From Caldilineaceae bacterium SB0661_bin_34 (lineage in GTDB: Bacteria > Chloroflexota > Anaerolineae > Caldilineales > Caldilineaceae), in contig VXMJ01000057.1 of assembly GCA_009841145.1 (NCBI GenBank), forward strand, positions 1-64,000: a stretch of 64,000 bases of DNA, given 5' to 3'. A model generated the notes under the pieces. It had not been told where the DNA came from. It ran no database searches and saw nothing but the letters and a program-made list of their open reading frames with translations. Positions within the stretch are counted from its first letter, which is position 1; each line of letters opens with the position of its first letter. The position numbers and the translations under genes were made by a program. This document shows positions 1-8,918 of this stretch, in pieces.

Positions 1-1
1 C

Positions 2-430
2 CTGCTCTCCGTGGCCCGTTATGCCATCATGCCGGCCATGGCGGTGGTCATGGTGGGTGTGGCCGGCACGCTGATTTCGACGCGATCCCTGGTGACCACC
101 ATCCTTGGTGACGACTATCTTCAGTTTGCCCATGCCAAGGGGTTGCGCCGGTCCCACATTCTGATGCGCTACGTGCTGCGCAACGCCATGCTGCCCCAAA
201 TCACCGGTCTTGCACTGTCCCTGGGCTTTGTTTTGAACGGGTTCTACCTGGTCGAAATCATCTTCAACTATCCCGGGATGGGATCACTCTTCCTCTCGGC
301 CATCCGGCTTCTCGACTACAACCTGATTTTGGGAATTGTGCTCATGAGCATCACGGTGGTGCTCGCAGCCACGTTCATCATCGACTTGTTCCTGCCCCTA
401 ATCGATCCCAGAATCAAGTTGAGCGACTGA
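2..430 (+). CDS. ABC transporter permease, DppB/OppB type (5' truncated by window edge)
   Basis: This is the C-terminal 142 residues of an inner-membrane permease of a peptide/nickel-type ABC importer; the reading frame is open to the window edge, so the start lies outside. It carries the EAA cytoplasmic loop that contacts the ATPases (FAHAKGLRRSHILMRYVLRN) and at least three hydrophobic membrane segments around it. It ends 7 bases before the second permease and heads the run permease-permease-ATPase-ATPase, the usual dpp/opp order. The substrate cannot be read from this part; peptides, oligosaccharides and nickel are all carried by this family. Confidence 0.9.
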   Translation: MLSVARYAIMPAMAVVMVGVAGTLISTRSLVTTILGDDYLQFAHAKGLRRSHILMRYVLRNAMLPQITGLALSLGFVLNGFYLVEIIFNYPGMGSLFLSAIRLLDYNLILGIVLMSITVVLAATFIIDLFLPLIDPRIKLSD

Positions 431-437
431 CGGTACC

Positions 438-1307
438 ATGTTCGTCGTTGACGCCTGGAAACGCAGCGGCTATTTCCGCGTGGGCGGCATCATGCTCGCG
501 GTGTTGCTTGCAATCGCCGTACTGCAGCCGTGGCTGAGCCAGCTTGCGCTCCAAAATCCCGATGTGTCCCCCATGTCGATGGGCACCTTCGAACCGTACG
601 CCGATCCTTCGCTGCGCCACCCTGCGGGCACCGACAAGCTGGGCCGGGACATGCTGGCCCTGCTGTTTCTCGGGATTCGGGTTTCGATGCTGATTGCCCT
701 GATCGCGGGTTGCACCGCCACCGGCATCGGCATCTCGCTCGGATTCATCGCAGGCTACAAGGGAGGATGGATCGATGCGGTGCTGCGCACCGGCACGGAC
801 ATGGTGTTGGTCATTCCCAGCCTGCCACTGCTGATCGCGTTGGCGGCCTATCTGCCCACGATCAGCATTCCGGTCATGTCCCTGCTGCTGGCCGCGTTCG
901 CCTGGCCGTTCACCACGCGCATCATCCGCTCGCAGGTGCTTACGCTTAAGCAACGGCCTTTCGTAGACTTGGCCCGCACCAGCGATCAGGGCGACATGAG
1001 CATCATCTTCCTGGAAATCATGCCGAACCTGCTGCCGTTCCTAGGGGTGTCCGTGGCTGTGGGCATGAGTTCCGCCATGCTGGCCGAAATCGGCCTGCAG
1101 CTGATTGGCCTGGGGCCGGCCAGCATCAACACCCTGGGCCTCATGGTCCAGCAATCCGTGCAGTCAGGCGTCCTGGCCATTGGCAAATGGTGGATCCTGT
1201 TTGCACCGGTAAGTTGCCTGATCGCGTTCTTCGTCGCGCTCAATCTGATCAACATCGGTCTTGAGAGCGCGTTCAACCCACGTCTGCGGTCCGTAACCGG
1301 AGACTGA
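438..1307 (+). CDS. ABC transporter permease, DppC/OppC type
   Basis: This is the second membrane subunit of the dpp/opp-type importer, 289 residues. An N-terminal membrane segment (about residues 18-38) is followed by a periplasmic stretch containing the family signature HPAGTDKLGRD, then about five further hydrophobic segments. An EAA-like loop (ARTSDQGDMSIIFLEIMPNL) is present but weak, since the canonical A-x-G is degenerate. It starts 7 bases after the first permease and ends 2 bases before the ATPase gene, so the genes are very probably co-transcribed. The family is clear; the substrate is unknown. Confidence 0.9.
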   Translation: MFVVDAWKRSGYFRVGGIMLAVLLAIAVLQPWLSQLALQNPDVSPMSMGTFEPYADPSLRHPAGTDKLGRDMLALLFLGIRVSMLIALIAGCTATGIGISLGFIAGYKGGWIDAVLRTGTDMVLVIPSLPLLIALAAYLPTISIPVMSLLLAAFAWPFTTRIIRSQVLTLKQRPFVDLARTSDQGDMSIIFLEIMPNLLPFLGVSVAVGMSSAMLAEIGLQLIGLGPASINTLGLMVQQSVQSGVLAIGKWWILFAPVSCLIAFFVALNLINIGLESAFNPRLRSVTGD

Positions 1308-1309
1308 CG

Positions 1310-2329
1310 ATGACGGACGCAAGGCCCCTCCTCACCATTGAGGACATGCGGATCCACTACGACAGTGTGCGCGGGTCATACAAGGTGGTGGATGGAGTGG
1401 ACATTGAGGTGCATCGCAACGAGATCTTCGGTCTTGCCGGGGAATCGGGATGCGGCAAGTCCACATTGGTGGAGGGCATTCTGCGCCTGATCGAACCGCC
1501 CGGCCACATCCGTTCCGGGACCGCGTTGTTCCGTCCGTTTCCCGAGGATCCGGAGCGGAGTCTGGATCTCGTGCAGCTCGACTATCACGCCATGCGCGAG
1601 ATCCGCTGGAAGCATCTATCGTACATCCCGCAGGGTTCCATGAACTCCCTCAACCCGGTCATGCGGATCCGGGACCAGATGACGGATGTGGTGATGCACC
1701 ACGAACCCGGTGGCCAGGACGAAGTCAGTCGCAACATTGCGGCCGCCCTGGAGATGGTCGGCCTGCCCGAGTCGCTGGGCGCCCTGTATCCACACGAACT
1801 GTCCGGAGGCATGAAGCAGAGGGTCTGCATCGCCATGGCGATGCTGCTGCAACCAGCGCTGGTCATGGCCGACGAACCGACCACGGCACTGGATGTCAAC
1901 GTACAGAGGGCCGTCCTCGAAACCATCGCCCACCTGCGGGATCAGATGGGGGCAACGGTCATCTTCGTGTCCCATGATCTGGCCGTACACGCCGAACTGG
2001 TCGACCGCATGGCCATCATGTATGCCGGTGTCGTAATGGAACTCGGCACGGTCTACGAAATCTTCGACAACCCACAACATCCGTACACCAAACGACTGAT
2101 CCACTCCATCCCCGCCCTTGGCGGGCCCCGCGAACGGCTTGAATCCATCCCGGGCATGGCTCCGTCACCGCTGGCGTGGCCGGAGGGATGCCGCTTTCAT
2201 CCGCGGTGCCCCGATGCCATGCCGGCGTGCAGTACGACCACGCCCCGCACCATCGAACTGGACACCGGACGCAAGGTTACCTGCCATCTCTTCGATCCGG
2301 ACATCGACCTGGAGCAAGGTTCGGCATGA
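1310..2329 (+). CDS. ABC transporter ATP-binding protein, DppD/OppD type
   Basis: This cytoplasmic ATPase (339 residues) energises the neighbouring permeases. Walker A is GESGCGKS (about residue 45), the ABC signature is LSGGMKQR, Walker B is LVMADEP, and the switch histidine lies in VSHD. The C-terminal oligopeptide/dipeptide extension is present with its cysteine pattern (CRFHPRCPDAMPAC), which in some homologues binds an Fe-S cluster. The stop codon overlaps the next ATPase start in an ATGA arrangement (2326-2329), indicating translational coupling. DppD and OppD work with a DppF/OppF partner, which here is the next gene. Confidence 0.93.
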   Translation: MTDARPLLTIEDMRIHYDSVRGSYKVVDGVDIEVHRNEIFGLAGESGCGKSTLVEGILRLIEPPGHIRSGTALFRPFPEDPERSLDLVQLDYHAMREIRWKHLSYIPQGSMNSLNPVMRIRDQMTDVVMHHEPGGQDEVSRNIAAALEMVGLPESLGALYPHELSGGMKQRVCIAMAMLLQPALVMADEPTTALDVNVQRAVLETIAHLRDQMGATVIFVSHDLAVHAELVDRMAIMYAGVVMELGTVYEIFDNPQHPYTKRLIHSIPALGGPRERLESIPGMAPSPLAWPEGCRFHPRCPDAMPACSTTTPRTIELDTGRKVTCHLFDPDIDLEQGSA

Positions 2330-3330
2330 GCGAAGCCCTGTTGGCGGTGGACCGGCTGTCGGTGGTCTTCAGGGACACCGGGCTGTTCCAAGGCAACAAG
2401 ACCACCGTGGCGGTCGACGACGTCTCGTTCGAGCTCCCATCCGAACCAACGCTGGTCACGATTGTCGGCGAGAGCGGATCCGGCAAGTCCACGTTGGCGC
2501 GGACCATTCTGGGCCTCCAGCGGTCGGCATCGGGTACGGTTCGGTACCGCAACCGCGACCTATCCGGGTTCCGCGGAGCCGACTGGCACGCCTTCCGGCG
2601 CGAGGTTCAGCCGGTATTCCAGGACCCCTATGCCACCTACAACCCGTTCTACCGCATCGACCGCGTGCTGAAGGTCCTGGTACGGAAGTTCGCTCTGGCG
2701 TCCAACGACAGCGATGCCGAAGCCCTGATCGAGGATGCGCTGCGTGCCGTCGATCTGAGGCCCCAGGATGTTCTGGGACGCTATCCCCACCAGTTGTCGG
2801 GCGGCGAGCGACAGCGCGTGATGCTGGCCCGCGTCTACATGATGAAGCCGAAGCTCATCGTGGCCGACGAGCCCATCTCCATGATCGACGCCGCGCTTAG
2901 GGCCCTGTTCCTCAACATTCTCCTCGACTTCAGGGATCAGGGTATTTCCTCCATCTTCATCACGCACAATCTGGCTACCGCGTACTACCTGGGCGGCCGC
3001 ATCATGGTCATGTGCCGGGGTCGGATGATCGAATACGGCGACATGGACCAGGTGGTGCTCCATCCGTCGCATCCCTATACCCAGTTGCTGATCGACTCGG
3101 TCCCCAGCCACAACCCGCACCACCGGTGGCAGGAGGAGCGAAGCGAGTATGCGGTCGACGCGTCCGAGTTTGTCTTCTCCGAACAGGCCTGTGTCTTCGA
3201 GGCTCGTTGTCCACATGCCATGGACATCTGCCACCATCAACGGCCCCCCTTCGTGACCGCAGCCACCAAGGCCTCCCAACAGAGCGCCTGTTTCCTGTAC
3301 CACGACGAATATCGTCCGGATCAAGCCTGA
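2326..3330 (+). CDS. ABC transporter ATP-binding protein, DppF/OppF type
   Basis: This is the second ATPase of the importer, 334 residues. The ATG at 2326 overlaps the stop of the upstream ATPase and was chosen over a longer in-frame opening at 2176 that would sit inside that gene. Walker A is GESGSGKS, the signature is LSGGERQR, the Walker B region is LIVADEPISMIDA, and the H-loop is ITHN. The D-loop reads SMID where the family normally has SALD. The C-terminal extension carries CVFEARCPHAMDIC. A broken solute-binding-protein remnant starts immediately downstream, so no intact binding protein is visible on this side of the operon. Confidence 0.92.
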   Translation: MSEALLAVDRLSVVFRDTGLFQGNKTTVAVDDVSFELPSEPTLVTIVGESGSGKSTLARTILGLQRSASGTVRYRNRDLSGFRGADWHAFRREVQPVFQDPYATYNPFYRIDRVLKVLVRKFALASNDSDAEALIEDALRAVDLRPQDVLGRYPHQLSGGERQRVMLARVYMMKPKLIVADEPISMIDAALRALFLNILLDFRDQGISSIFITHNLATAYYLGGRIMVMCRGRMIEYGDMDQVVLHPSHPYTQLLIDSVPSHNPHHRWQEERSEYAVDASEFVFSEQACVFEARCPHAMDICHHQRPPFVTAATKASQQSACFLYHDEYRPDQA

Positions 3331-3331
3331 T

Positions 3332-3864
3332 CATTCACCGGATGTACCGTTCCATGCATCGGCCAGCCCGGAAAAGGCCATGCAGGTCCTCAAGGAATTC
3401 AACACCAACGTGGAACTGCACAACCTTTTGTCGAGGGGCGTTGAAGGCGAGCACTGGGTCCGGGCCGACGAGGCCAATCTGGTGATTGGCCTACTCCGAA
3501 GGAGTTATGGCGGACACCAGCCCCTACAACTCCAACACCGACTGGATGTTCGGCAACCCAGTGCCTACTACCGGGCCCGCAAGCGGGTGGGTGCCTGGGA
3601 GGCCACCAAAGTCATGAACCATACGGCGTAACCCTCGCGGATCCTTGGTTTCGGCGCCGATCGCACTCTGATCGAAACCGAAATCGCCCAGGTCGTGGCC
3701 GTCTGGGATGAGTTCGTGAAGCCCATTGAATGGGGGGGACAGCTATGCCGACAATGCCGCGGAGGTCTCCCAGAAACTGAACGACGCCGGTGCACAGGTC
3801 TTCATTGACGAAGTGCAACGGCAACTCGATGCCTGGGCCGCGGAGAACAGCCAACAACGGCATC
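3332..3864 (+). pseudogene. Decayed C-terminal part of an extracellular solute-binding protein (LipO/DUF3502-like)
   Basis: Three stretches in different registers read like the C-terminal domain of sugar-type solute-binding lipoproteins. The first frame gives SPEKAMQVLKEFNTN, then LLSRGVEGEHWV (to about 3480). A shifted frame gives SPYNSNTDWMFGNPV (about 3515-3560). The first frame resumes with VGAWEATKVMNHTA and reaches an in-frame TAA at 3629, then continues through LIETEIAQVVAVWDEF to IEWGG. A last shift at a run of seven Gs (about 3731-3737) leads into SYADNAAEVSQKLNDAGAQV (to about 3864). The roughly 350-residue N-terminal part is absent. Recognition is from memory of the family pattern WMFGN...GAWEATK; sequencing error could explain single shifts but not the missing 5' part. 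Confidence 0.7.
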
Positions 3865-4024
3865 CCGACATCCTCACGGCCCGGTCGACCTCAACGGCCG
3901 GTCGGGCCGTGTTGGGACAACCAGCACCGCCTGTGCGTCGGCTTGAGTCGGTGTACGAGTTACAATGAAGGCCCTGACTCCAAGACCCTCCTGGCTGGAG
4001 ACCAACTGCATTTGGGAGACTGCA

Positions 4025-4222
4025 ATGGCATATTCGCACAAGAACAAGAAGGGTGTTACCTACTACCTTCACGCCAACGAGCGTGCCACGAAGACGGGCA
4101 AGGTAACGAAGCTCTACTTCTTCTCGCGGGACGTGCGTCCCGAAAAGGCGGTTGACGAACTGCCCGAGGGCCGCCGGGTGGAAGAGACTGCAACCGGTAT
4201 GTTGGTCCTCAAGAAGGAGTAG
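4025..4222 (+). CDS. Small conserved protein of unknown function (65 residues)
   Basis: The opening MAYSHKNKKGVTYYLHANER resembles a family of 60-65-residue proteins seen in several bacterial phyla with no assigned role. I chose the ATG at 4025, which follows GGGAGA; the frame is open from 3965 but the extra 20 residues look non-coding. The protein is basic in its first half (K, R, H rich) and acidic near the end, with no cysteine, membrane segment or signal peptide. It is flanked by the solute-binding-protein remnant and a terminator, so it is probably its own transcription unit. Confidence 0.7.
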   Translation: MAYSHKNKKGVTYYLHANERATKTGKVTKLYFFSRDVRPEKAVDELPEGRRVEETATGMLVLKKE

Positions 4223-4290
4223 TCCGGGAGAAGGCCGGAGCACTCTCCGCGAGGTGTCCACAGTGCCCGTGCCAAACCCCGCAAGACGAA

Positions 4291-4316
4291 AAGCCCGGAG
4301 CGTTCGCTCCGGGCTT
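4291..4316. terminator. Bidirectional rho-independent terminator
   Basis: A perfect 11-bp stem (4291-4301 with 4306-4316, AAGCCCGGAGC) closes a 4-base loop. On the minus strand it is followed by a T-rich tail (TTTTCGTCTT), which suits the 3' end of metY. On the plus strand the tail (GTTGCTTCC) is weaker but serves the convergent small gene ending at 4222. Confidence 0.8.
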
Positions 4317-4415
4317 GTTGCTTCCGCTCCAGGGCAGCGGACGCTGCCCCCATCGATTGACGTTGTCGAATCGAACGCGCCTGGGATCAGGTCACGGGCT
4401 CAAGTACCCGGGAAG

Positions 4416-5723
4416 CTACATGGCCGCGGTCAAGGCCTGATCCAAGTCCGCAATAATGTCATCGATGTGTTCAATGCCGATCGACAGACGCACGTAGTTC
4501 TCGTTGACTCCGGTGGCGGCCTGCTCCTCGACTGACAGCTGGCTGTGGGTTGTGGTCGCCGGGTGGATCGCCAGCGTGCGGGCATCGCCGATGTTGGCCA
4601 CGTGGTAGATCATCTTCAGGCTGTCGATGAACCGACGTCCGGCATCACGGCCCCCGGTCAGTTCAAACCCGACCAGGGCACCGAGGCCCCCGGTCATGTA
4701 GGTATCTGCGCGACGGCGCTCCTCGCCTTCGAAGAAGGACGGGTAGATGACCTTGGTGATGCCTTCGCGGCCCGTCAGGTAGTCGGCCACCTTGGCCGCG
4801 TTTTCGCAATGGCGCTCCATGCGCAGGGGCAGGCTCTCGAGCCCTTGCAGGAAGAGGAAGGCATTGAACGGGCTCATGCATGAACCGAGGTCCCGCAACA
4901 GGGTGACGCGGGCCTTGAGGATATAGGCAATCGGGCCCAGGGGCTTGACCGCCTCGATCCAAACCGCGCCGTGGTAGCTGGGATCCGGCTCGGACAGGAG
5001 AGGGAAACGGTCCTGGTGCTTTTCCCAGTCGAACGTTCCGCTGTCGACCAGCACGCCGCCGATGGACGTGCCGTGGCCCCCAATGTACTTGGTGCTGGAG
5101 TAGACGATAATGTGGGCACCGTGGTCGAACGGACGGCAAATCACCGGGCAGGCGGTGTTGTCCACGATCAGTGGGATGCCCAGTTCCTCACCGATTGCAG
5201 CCACTTCCGCGATGGGAAAAGCCTGGAGCTTGGGGTTCGGCAGGGACTCGGCGTAATAGGCTTGGGTCTTGTCGTCCGAAGCGCGCCGGAAGGCCTCGGG
5301 ATCCGCCGGATCGACGAACCGCACCTCAATGCCTGCCGTCTTCAGCGTGTTGGCAAAGAGATTCCAGGTTCCGCCGTACAGGTCCGTGGAACTGACCACG
5401 TTGTCCCCGGCCTGGGCGATGTTCTGAATCGCAAAGGTCGACGCGGCCTGGCCGGACGAGAGGGCCAGAGCCCCAACGCCACCGTCCATGGCCGCCACGC
5501 GCTTTTCCAGGACATCGCAGGTCGGATTCATGATGCGCGTGTAGATGTTGCCCAATTCCTTCAGGGCAAACAGGTTCTCGGCATGCTGAGTGTCGTTGAA
5601 CTGATAGGACGTGGTCTGATAGATCGGCACGGCCACCGCACCGGTTACCGGATCCGAACGATAGCCGGAGTGGAGGACCACGGTCTCAGGATTGGTGTAG
5701 CTCGGCAGGTTGTCGTTCGACAC
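4416..5723 (-). CDS. metY: O-acetylhomoserine sulfhydrylase (O-acetylhomoserine aminocarboxypropyltransferase)
   Basis: This cytoplasmic PLP enzyme converts O-acetylhomoserine and sulfide to homocysteine in direct-sulfhydrylation methionine synthesis. The 435-residue length fits MetY rather than the roughly 390-residue MetB/MetC. The early motif HSGYRSDPVTGAVAVPIYQT and the PLP-lysine site SSTKYIGGHG (Lys212) are typical. The start is a GTG at 5723 preceded by AAGGAGAG (5731-5738). A strong promoter lies at 5828-5857, so it is transcribed alone, ending at the terminator at 4291-4316. I looked for a SAM-I riboswitch in the leader and saw none. Confidence 0.94.
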   Translation of the reverse strand: MSNDNLPSYTNPETVVLHSGYRSDPVTGAVAVPIYQTTSYQFNDTQHAENLFALKELGNIYTRIMNPTCDVLEKRVAAMDGGVGALALSSGQAASTFAIQNIAQAGDNVVSSTDLYGGTWNLFANTLKTAGIEVRFVDPADPEAFRRASDDKTQAYYAESLPNPKLQAFPIAEVAAIGEELGIPLIVDNTACPVICRPFDHGAHIIVYSSTKYIGGHGTSIGGVLVDSGTFDWEKHQDRFPLLSEPDPSYHGAVWIEAVKPLGPIAYILKARVTLLRDLGSCMSPFNAFLFLQGLESLPLRMERHCENAAKVADYLTGREGITKVIYPSFFEGEERRRADTYMTGGLGALVGFELTGGRDAGRRFIDSLKMIYHVANIGDARTLAIHPATTTHSQLSVEEQAATGVNENYVRLSIGIEHIDDIIADLDQALTAAM

Positions 5724-5827
5724 GGGCGTGCTCTCCTTGGCAAAGCCATGGAAATGGACAAAAAAAATGCATGCGGTGACCGGGTCGAACCTTCGTCGAA
5801 CCAGCGCACAGCACGCGGGACCCCCGG

Positions 5828-5857
5828 ATTATAGCCAGAGTCGGACGCAGGCGCCAA
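5828..5857 (-). promoter_or_regulatory. Sigma-70-type promoter of metY
   Basis: On the minus strand TTGGCG (5852-5857) and a perfect TATAAT (5828-5833) are separated by 18 bases, and TGGC precedes the -10 element. Transcription would start near 5821 and give a leader of about 98 bases. Confidence 0.75.
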
Positions 5858-6085
5858 AGGGTTGGGCTCAGGGAACCTGCAATCCGCCCCCCGCTGGCAA
5901 CCCAACAGGCTGTCTTGCGAGGACGCACAGCACCTGGTCGTGTCCGGCCCAACTTGGTGGTTGCGGCTCAGGTCACGTGGAAGCCTCTGGGTTCAACGCG
6001 TAGGTGCCGGTGGCCGTGCCCACCTTGGGACAGTCAGCGACGAGTCTGGAAGCCACCGCATCGGAATCCGATGCGAGCCAAATCG
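5858..6085. other. Rest of the 362-bp metY/PhyH intergenic region
   Basis: Together with the metY leader this is a 362-bp gap (5724-6085). Apart from the promoter and ribosome-binding site I see no gene, tRNA or clear riboswitch. No convincing terminator for the upstream PhyH gene is visible. Confidence 0.5.
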
Positions 6086-6862
6086 CTATGAGTGCAGATC
6101 GACCTCGTGATCCCAGGTTCCGGCAACCGTAACTCCATACTCCTTCAAACCCCCGGTGGCGGCGGCGCCGGTCACGGCAACTTCGATGCCTTCCCCGCCC
6201 ATACGCACGCCTTCTCCGTAGTCCGTGTTGAAAAAGTGAAAGGCCAACCCCGCGCGCTCGCGGTCCGAATTGTTCTTCTTGGTGGCATGGGCTGTCCCGT
6301 AGTTGAAAAACACCGCGCCGCCTGCCGACACTTCGCAGGGCACCTCTTCGCCTTCCATGCCCTTAATGTGAATGTGATGGTCCGAATCGGGATCGCGCGT
6401 GTGGTCGAACACCATCCGGTGGCTGTTCGGAATCACATGGAGCGTGCCGTTTTGAATGTTGGCATCATGGAGCGCGATCCACATGGCCGTTCCCCTGGTC
6501 GGATCCTGCAGTCTGAAGTAGGCATTGTCCTGATGCCAGTCGGTACCGCTACCGAGACCGGGAGGCTTCAGGAAAATCTGATCAAGGTGGCGCACGAACG
6601 GATCACCAATCAGGGCGGAAATGCACGCAACCACCTTGGGCGCAAACGGTAAGGCCCGTATCAGGTTGCTCTTGTCGTTAAGCGGAATAATTTGGTAGTT
6701 GACCTTGGCATCGGGATCGGTTGAAACGTTGCGGCCAAGTCCCTCCCGCTTGAAGCGCTCGAGTTCGCTCAGCAAGGCCGCCACCTCGCGCTCGTCGAAA
6801 AGGCCAGGCGCGACCGTATAGCCGTAGTCCCTGAAGTGCTGTACCTGACTGTCCGAAAGCAC
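6086..6862 (-). CDS. Phytanoyl-CoA dioxygenase (PhyH) family Fe(II)/2-oxoglutarate oxygenase
   Basis: This probable non-haem iron hydroxylase has 258 residues. The iron ligands are visible as WHQDNAYF (His and Asp) and a distal histidine in GTAHATKKNN, with the 2-oxoglutarate-binding arginine following in SDRERAG. I chose the GTG at 6862, placed 6-7 bases after AAGGAG, instead of the ATG at 6910 or 6880, because that ribosome-binding site decides it. It is the last gene of a minus-strand run with SDR, alcohol dehydrogenase and UxuA-like genes. The family oxidises varied small molecules; the substrate here is unknown. Confidence 0.88.
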   Translation of the reverse strand: MLSDSQVQHFRDYGYTVAPGLFDEREVAALLSELERFKREGLGRNVSTDPDAKVNYQIIPLNDKSNLIRALPFAPKVVACISALIGDPFVRHLDQIFLKPPGLGSGTDWHQDNAYFRLQDPTRGTAMWIALHDANIQNGTLHVIPNSHRMVFDHTRDPDSDHHIHIKGMEGEEVPCEVSAGGAVFFNYGTAHATKKNNSDRERAGLAFHFFNTDYGEGVRMGGEGIEVAVTGAAATGGLKEYGVTVAGTWDHEVDLHS

Positions 6863-6957
6863 GGCATTCTCCTTTCGCATGAAGGTTGTACTGGTTAGGC
6901 ATCCCACCAAGTAGGAATGTCAAGCAACCAAATTGTCAAGCGGCAGGCAATTCCGGT

Positions 6958-7764
6958 TCAATCCATAGGATAGAGGCTACATCCGCCATCGACCAACAAC
7001 ACCGAACCGGTCATGTAGGCAGCCATGGGAGAACACAGAAACAGGAAGGCATGGGCTACCGACTCCGGGGTCTGCATCTTACCCAGGGGAATGGCCTTGC
7101 GGGCCCTGGCCCGGTAGGACGGCTCGGTATCCCATTGTCGTTTGGCCATGCCCACGCCGACGATGCCGGGCGCTACGGCATTGGCACGAATGCCCCGGTC
7201 GGCCAGTTCCCGGGCATATCCCCGCATGAGGGTGCGCAAAGCCGACTTGCTGGTGGTATACGCAGTTATCTCGGGCCACGGCACGTCCTGAACCCATGAG
7301 GTGGTGTAGATCAGGTGGCCGTTCATGTCCATCGCCAGCCACTGTTCGACAGCTGCCCGGGACACCAGGAACGCGGATCCGAGATTCAGGTCGAGTGTTT
7401 CCTTGAAGTCCTTCGTGCCAAAGGTTTCGATGGGTCCCGGACGTACCAATCCGGCATGACAACAGACAACATGTGGCATCTGTTCCGTGCGGGCTAGTTC
7501 AGCGAAGAACGCGTTCACCTCGGTTTCCGACGTGCAGTCGATCTGTGAACAGTCAACGTCCTCTTCAACAACGCCGGCACTGTCCAGGGCCGCCTTGATT
7601 TTGTCCTCCGGTTCAATGTCCACCACACGAACCTGCGCGCCGTGTTCCGACAATACCCGGACCATCACGCGCCCGATGGCACCGGCTCCTCCGGTGATTA
7701 GTACGGAAAGCCCCGTCAAATCAATCAGGGACGACGCGACGGGAGAAGAATCCGGCTGCTTCAT
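6958..7764 (-). CDS. SDR-family NAD(P)-dependent oxidoreductase
   Basis: This is a classical short-chain dehydrogenase/reductase of 268 residues. The cofactor loop is TGGAGAIGR (about residues 24-32), followed by the active-site serine region (IYTTSWVQD), the catalytic YTTSK and the C-terminal VDGGCSLYP. Asp in VRVVDIE after the second strand suggests NAD+ rather than NADP+. It lies 34 bases downstream of the zinc alcohol dehydrogenase and 95 bases upstream of the PhyH gene. With the mannonate-dehydratase-like and FAH genes nearby it could oxidise a sugar or sugar acid; that role is inferred from context only. Confidence 0.9.
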   Translation of the reverse strand: MKQPDSSPVASSLIDLTGLSVLITGGAGAIGRVMVRVLSEHGAQVRVVDIEPEDKIKAALDSAGVVEEDVDCSQIDCTSETEVNAFFAELARTEQMPHVVCCHAGLVRPGPIETFGTKDFKETLDLNLGSAFLVSRAAVEQWLAMDMNGHLIYTTSWVQDVPWPEITAYTTSKSALRTLMRGYARELADRGIRANAVAPGIVGVGMAKRQWDTEPSYRARARKAIPLGKMQTPESVAHAFLFLCSPMAAYMTGSVLLVDGGCSLYPMD

Positions 7765-7798
7765 ACGAGTTCCGTGCCTGTGGCGCCAAGTCCATGGT

Positions 7799-8815
7799 CT
7801 ACCAAGGTTGCAACACTACTTTCCCGCATTGGCCGGTGCATTGCAGTTCCCAGGCTTCCTTGAGGTTCGTCAGCGCAAATCTGTGGGTGATCATGCGTTC
7901 GATGGAGTCGCCGACCAAGCCAATCTGCTCGAGCAGGCGATGCGTCCCGGCCCGGTTGTAGTGCCAGGATCCGATGATGGTAAGGCCCTTGAAAAGGATG
8001 GTCCCGCCGAGATGAACCGATGCGTGCCCCTTGGACGAGCCGACCACTGCCACCCGGCCCTTGACTGCGGCAGCCTCAATGCAAAACTCCTGTCCGGGCA
8101 CCGTGCCGGAACATTCGACGGCGACATCGACCCCGCGCCCACCGGTCAAATCCATGACTTCCGCCAAGGCCCCGTCGCGACTCGGATCAACGACATGGTC
8201 CGCGCCCAGATCCAAAGCCAGTTGCCTCCGCCAGGGATTGGGATCGCTGGCCACAACCAGCGATTTGCGATGCCTGCCGTTGATGACGGCACCCAACCCC
8301 ACCGGCCCCAGGCCGGAGACGAGGACTGCGGTATCGCCATCCACCTGCGCTCGCTCAAGCGCCCCGAAGGAAGGTCCCAAGCCGCAGCAGGCCATGGCCG
8401 CGTGGTCCAATGGCATGCCATCAGGCACAGGCACCAGCTGGTCGGCAGGTTTGAGCATGTACTGGGCAAACGTACCGACAGCGGCATCGCCTTCCAATTC
8501 GGCCTCCGCCGCTCGCTGTTGCCGGCAATGGATGTACTCGCCTTCCAGGCAGATGCGGCAGTGTCCGCAAGGAAGCTGAGGCATGACCGCCACTCGATCC
8601 CCCGCCTTGAAGCGGCCCGATGCGGCGGGGTCCTCCACGACTCCGGCAGCCTCGTGCCCCAATACGCCGGCGGCCTTGCCTTCGGCGTAACCATGGTACT
8701 CGTTGCACATGGGGACACTCAGCAACTTCACCAGAACCCAGTCCCCCCTTGCCGCCGGCACCGGCCTTTCGATGCACTGGATCGCCTTGTCGGCAGCCAA
8801 CCTCATTTCAATCAT
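7799..8815 (-). CDS. Zinc-dependent alcohol/polyol dehydrogenase (MDR family)
   Basis: This is a medium-chain dehydrogenase of 338 residues. The catalytic zinc site includes the N-terminal Cys in SVPMCNEYHG and GHEAAG (about residue 53). A structural-zinc-like cysteine cluster, CGHCRICLEGEYIHC, covers about residues 83-97. The Rossmann motif is GLGPVGLGAV, followed by an acidic residue (VVASDPNP), which suggests NAD+. It resembles threonine or sorbitol dehydrogenase relatives that oxidise polyols or sugar acids. The ATG at 8815 was used; ATG at 8806 is an alternative. It sits between the SDR and UxuA-like genes in one minus-strand operon. Confidence 0.9.
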   Translation of the reverse strand: MIEMRLAADKAIQCIERPVPAARGDWVLVKLLSVPMCNEYHGYAEGKAAGVLGHEAAGVVEDPAASGRFKAGDRVAVMPQLPCGHCRICLEGEYIHCRQQRAAEAELEGDAAVGTFAQYMLKPADQLVPVPDGMPLDHAAMACCGLGPSFGALERAQVDGDTAVLVSGLGPVGLGAVINGRHRKSLVVASDPNPWRRQLALDLGADHVVDPSRDGALAEVMDLTGGRGVDVAVECSGTVPGQEFCIEAAAVKGRVAVVGSSKGHASVHLGGTILFKGLTIIGSWHYNRAGTHRLLEQIGLVGDSIERMITHRFALTNLKEAWELQCTGQCGKVVLQPW

Positions 8816-8918
8816 GTGTCAACATCCTGTTGCGCGGCTGGAACCACAGTCCGGCGAACCGACCCGGAGGTCGCACGGACCCGGAGACATGATCCGGTTT
8901 CGGATCTGCGTGCCCCGT

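Noticed and set aside
5724-5827. SAM-I (S-box) riboswitch in the metY leader
   Set aside because: The leader is about 98 bases and lacks the S-box core helices and conserved GATGA and AAGGTGC-type elements.
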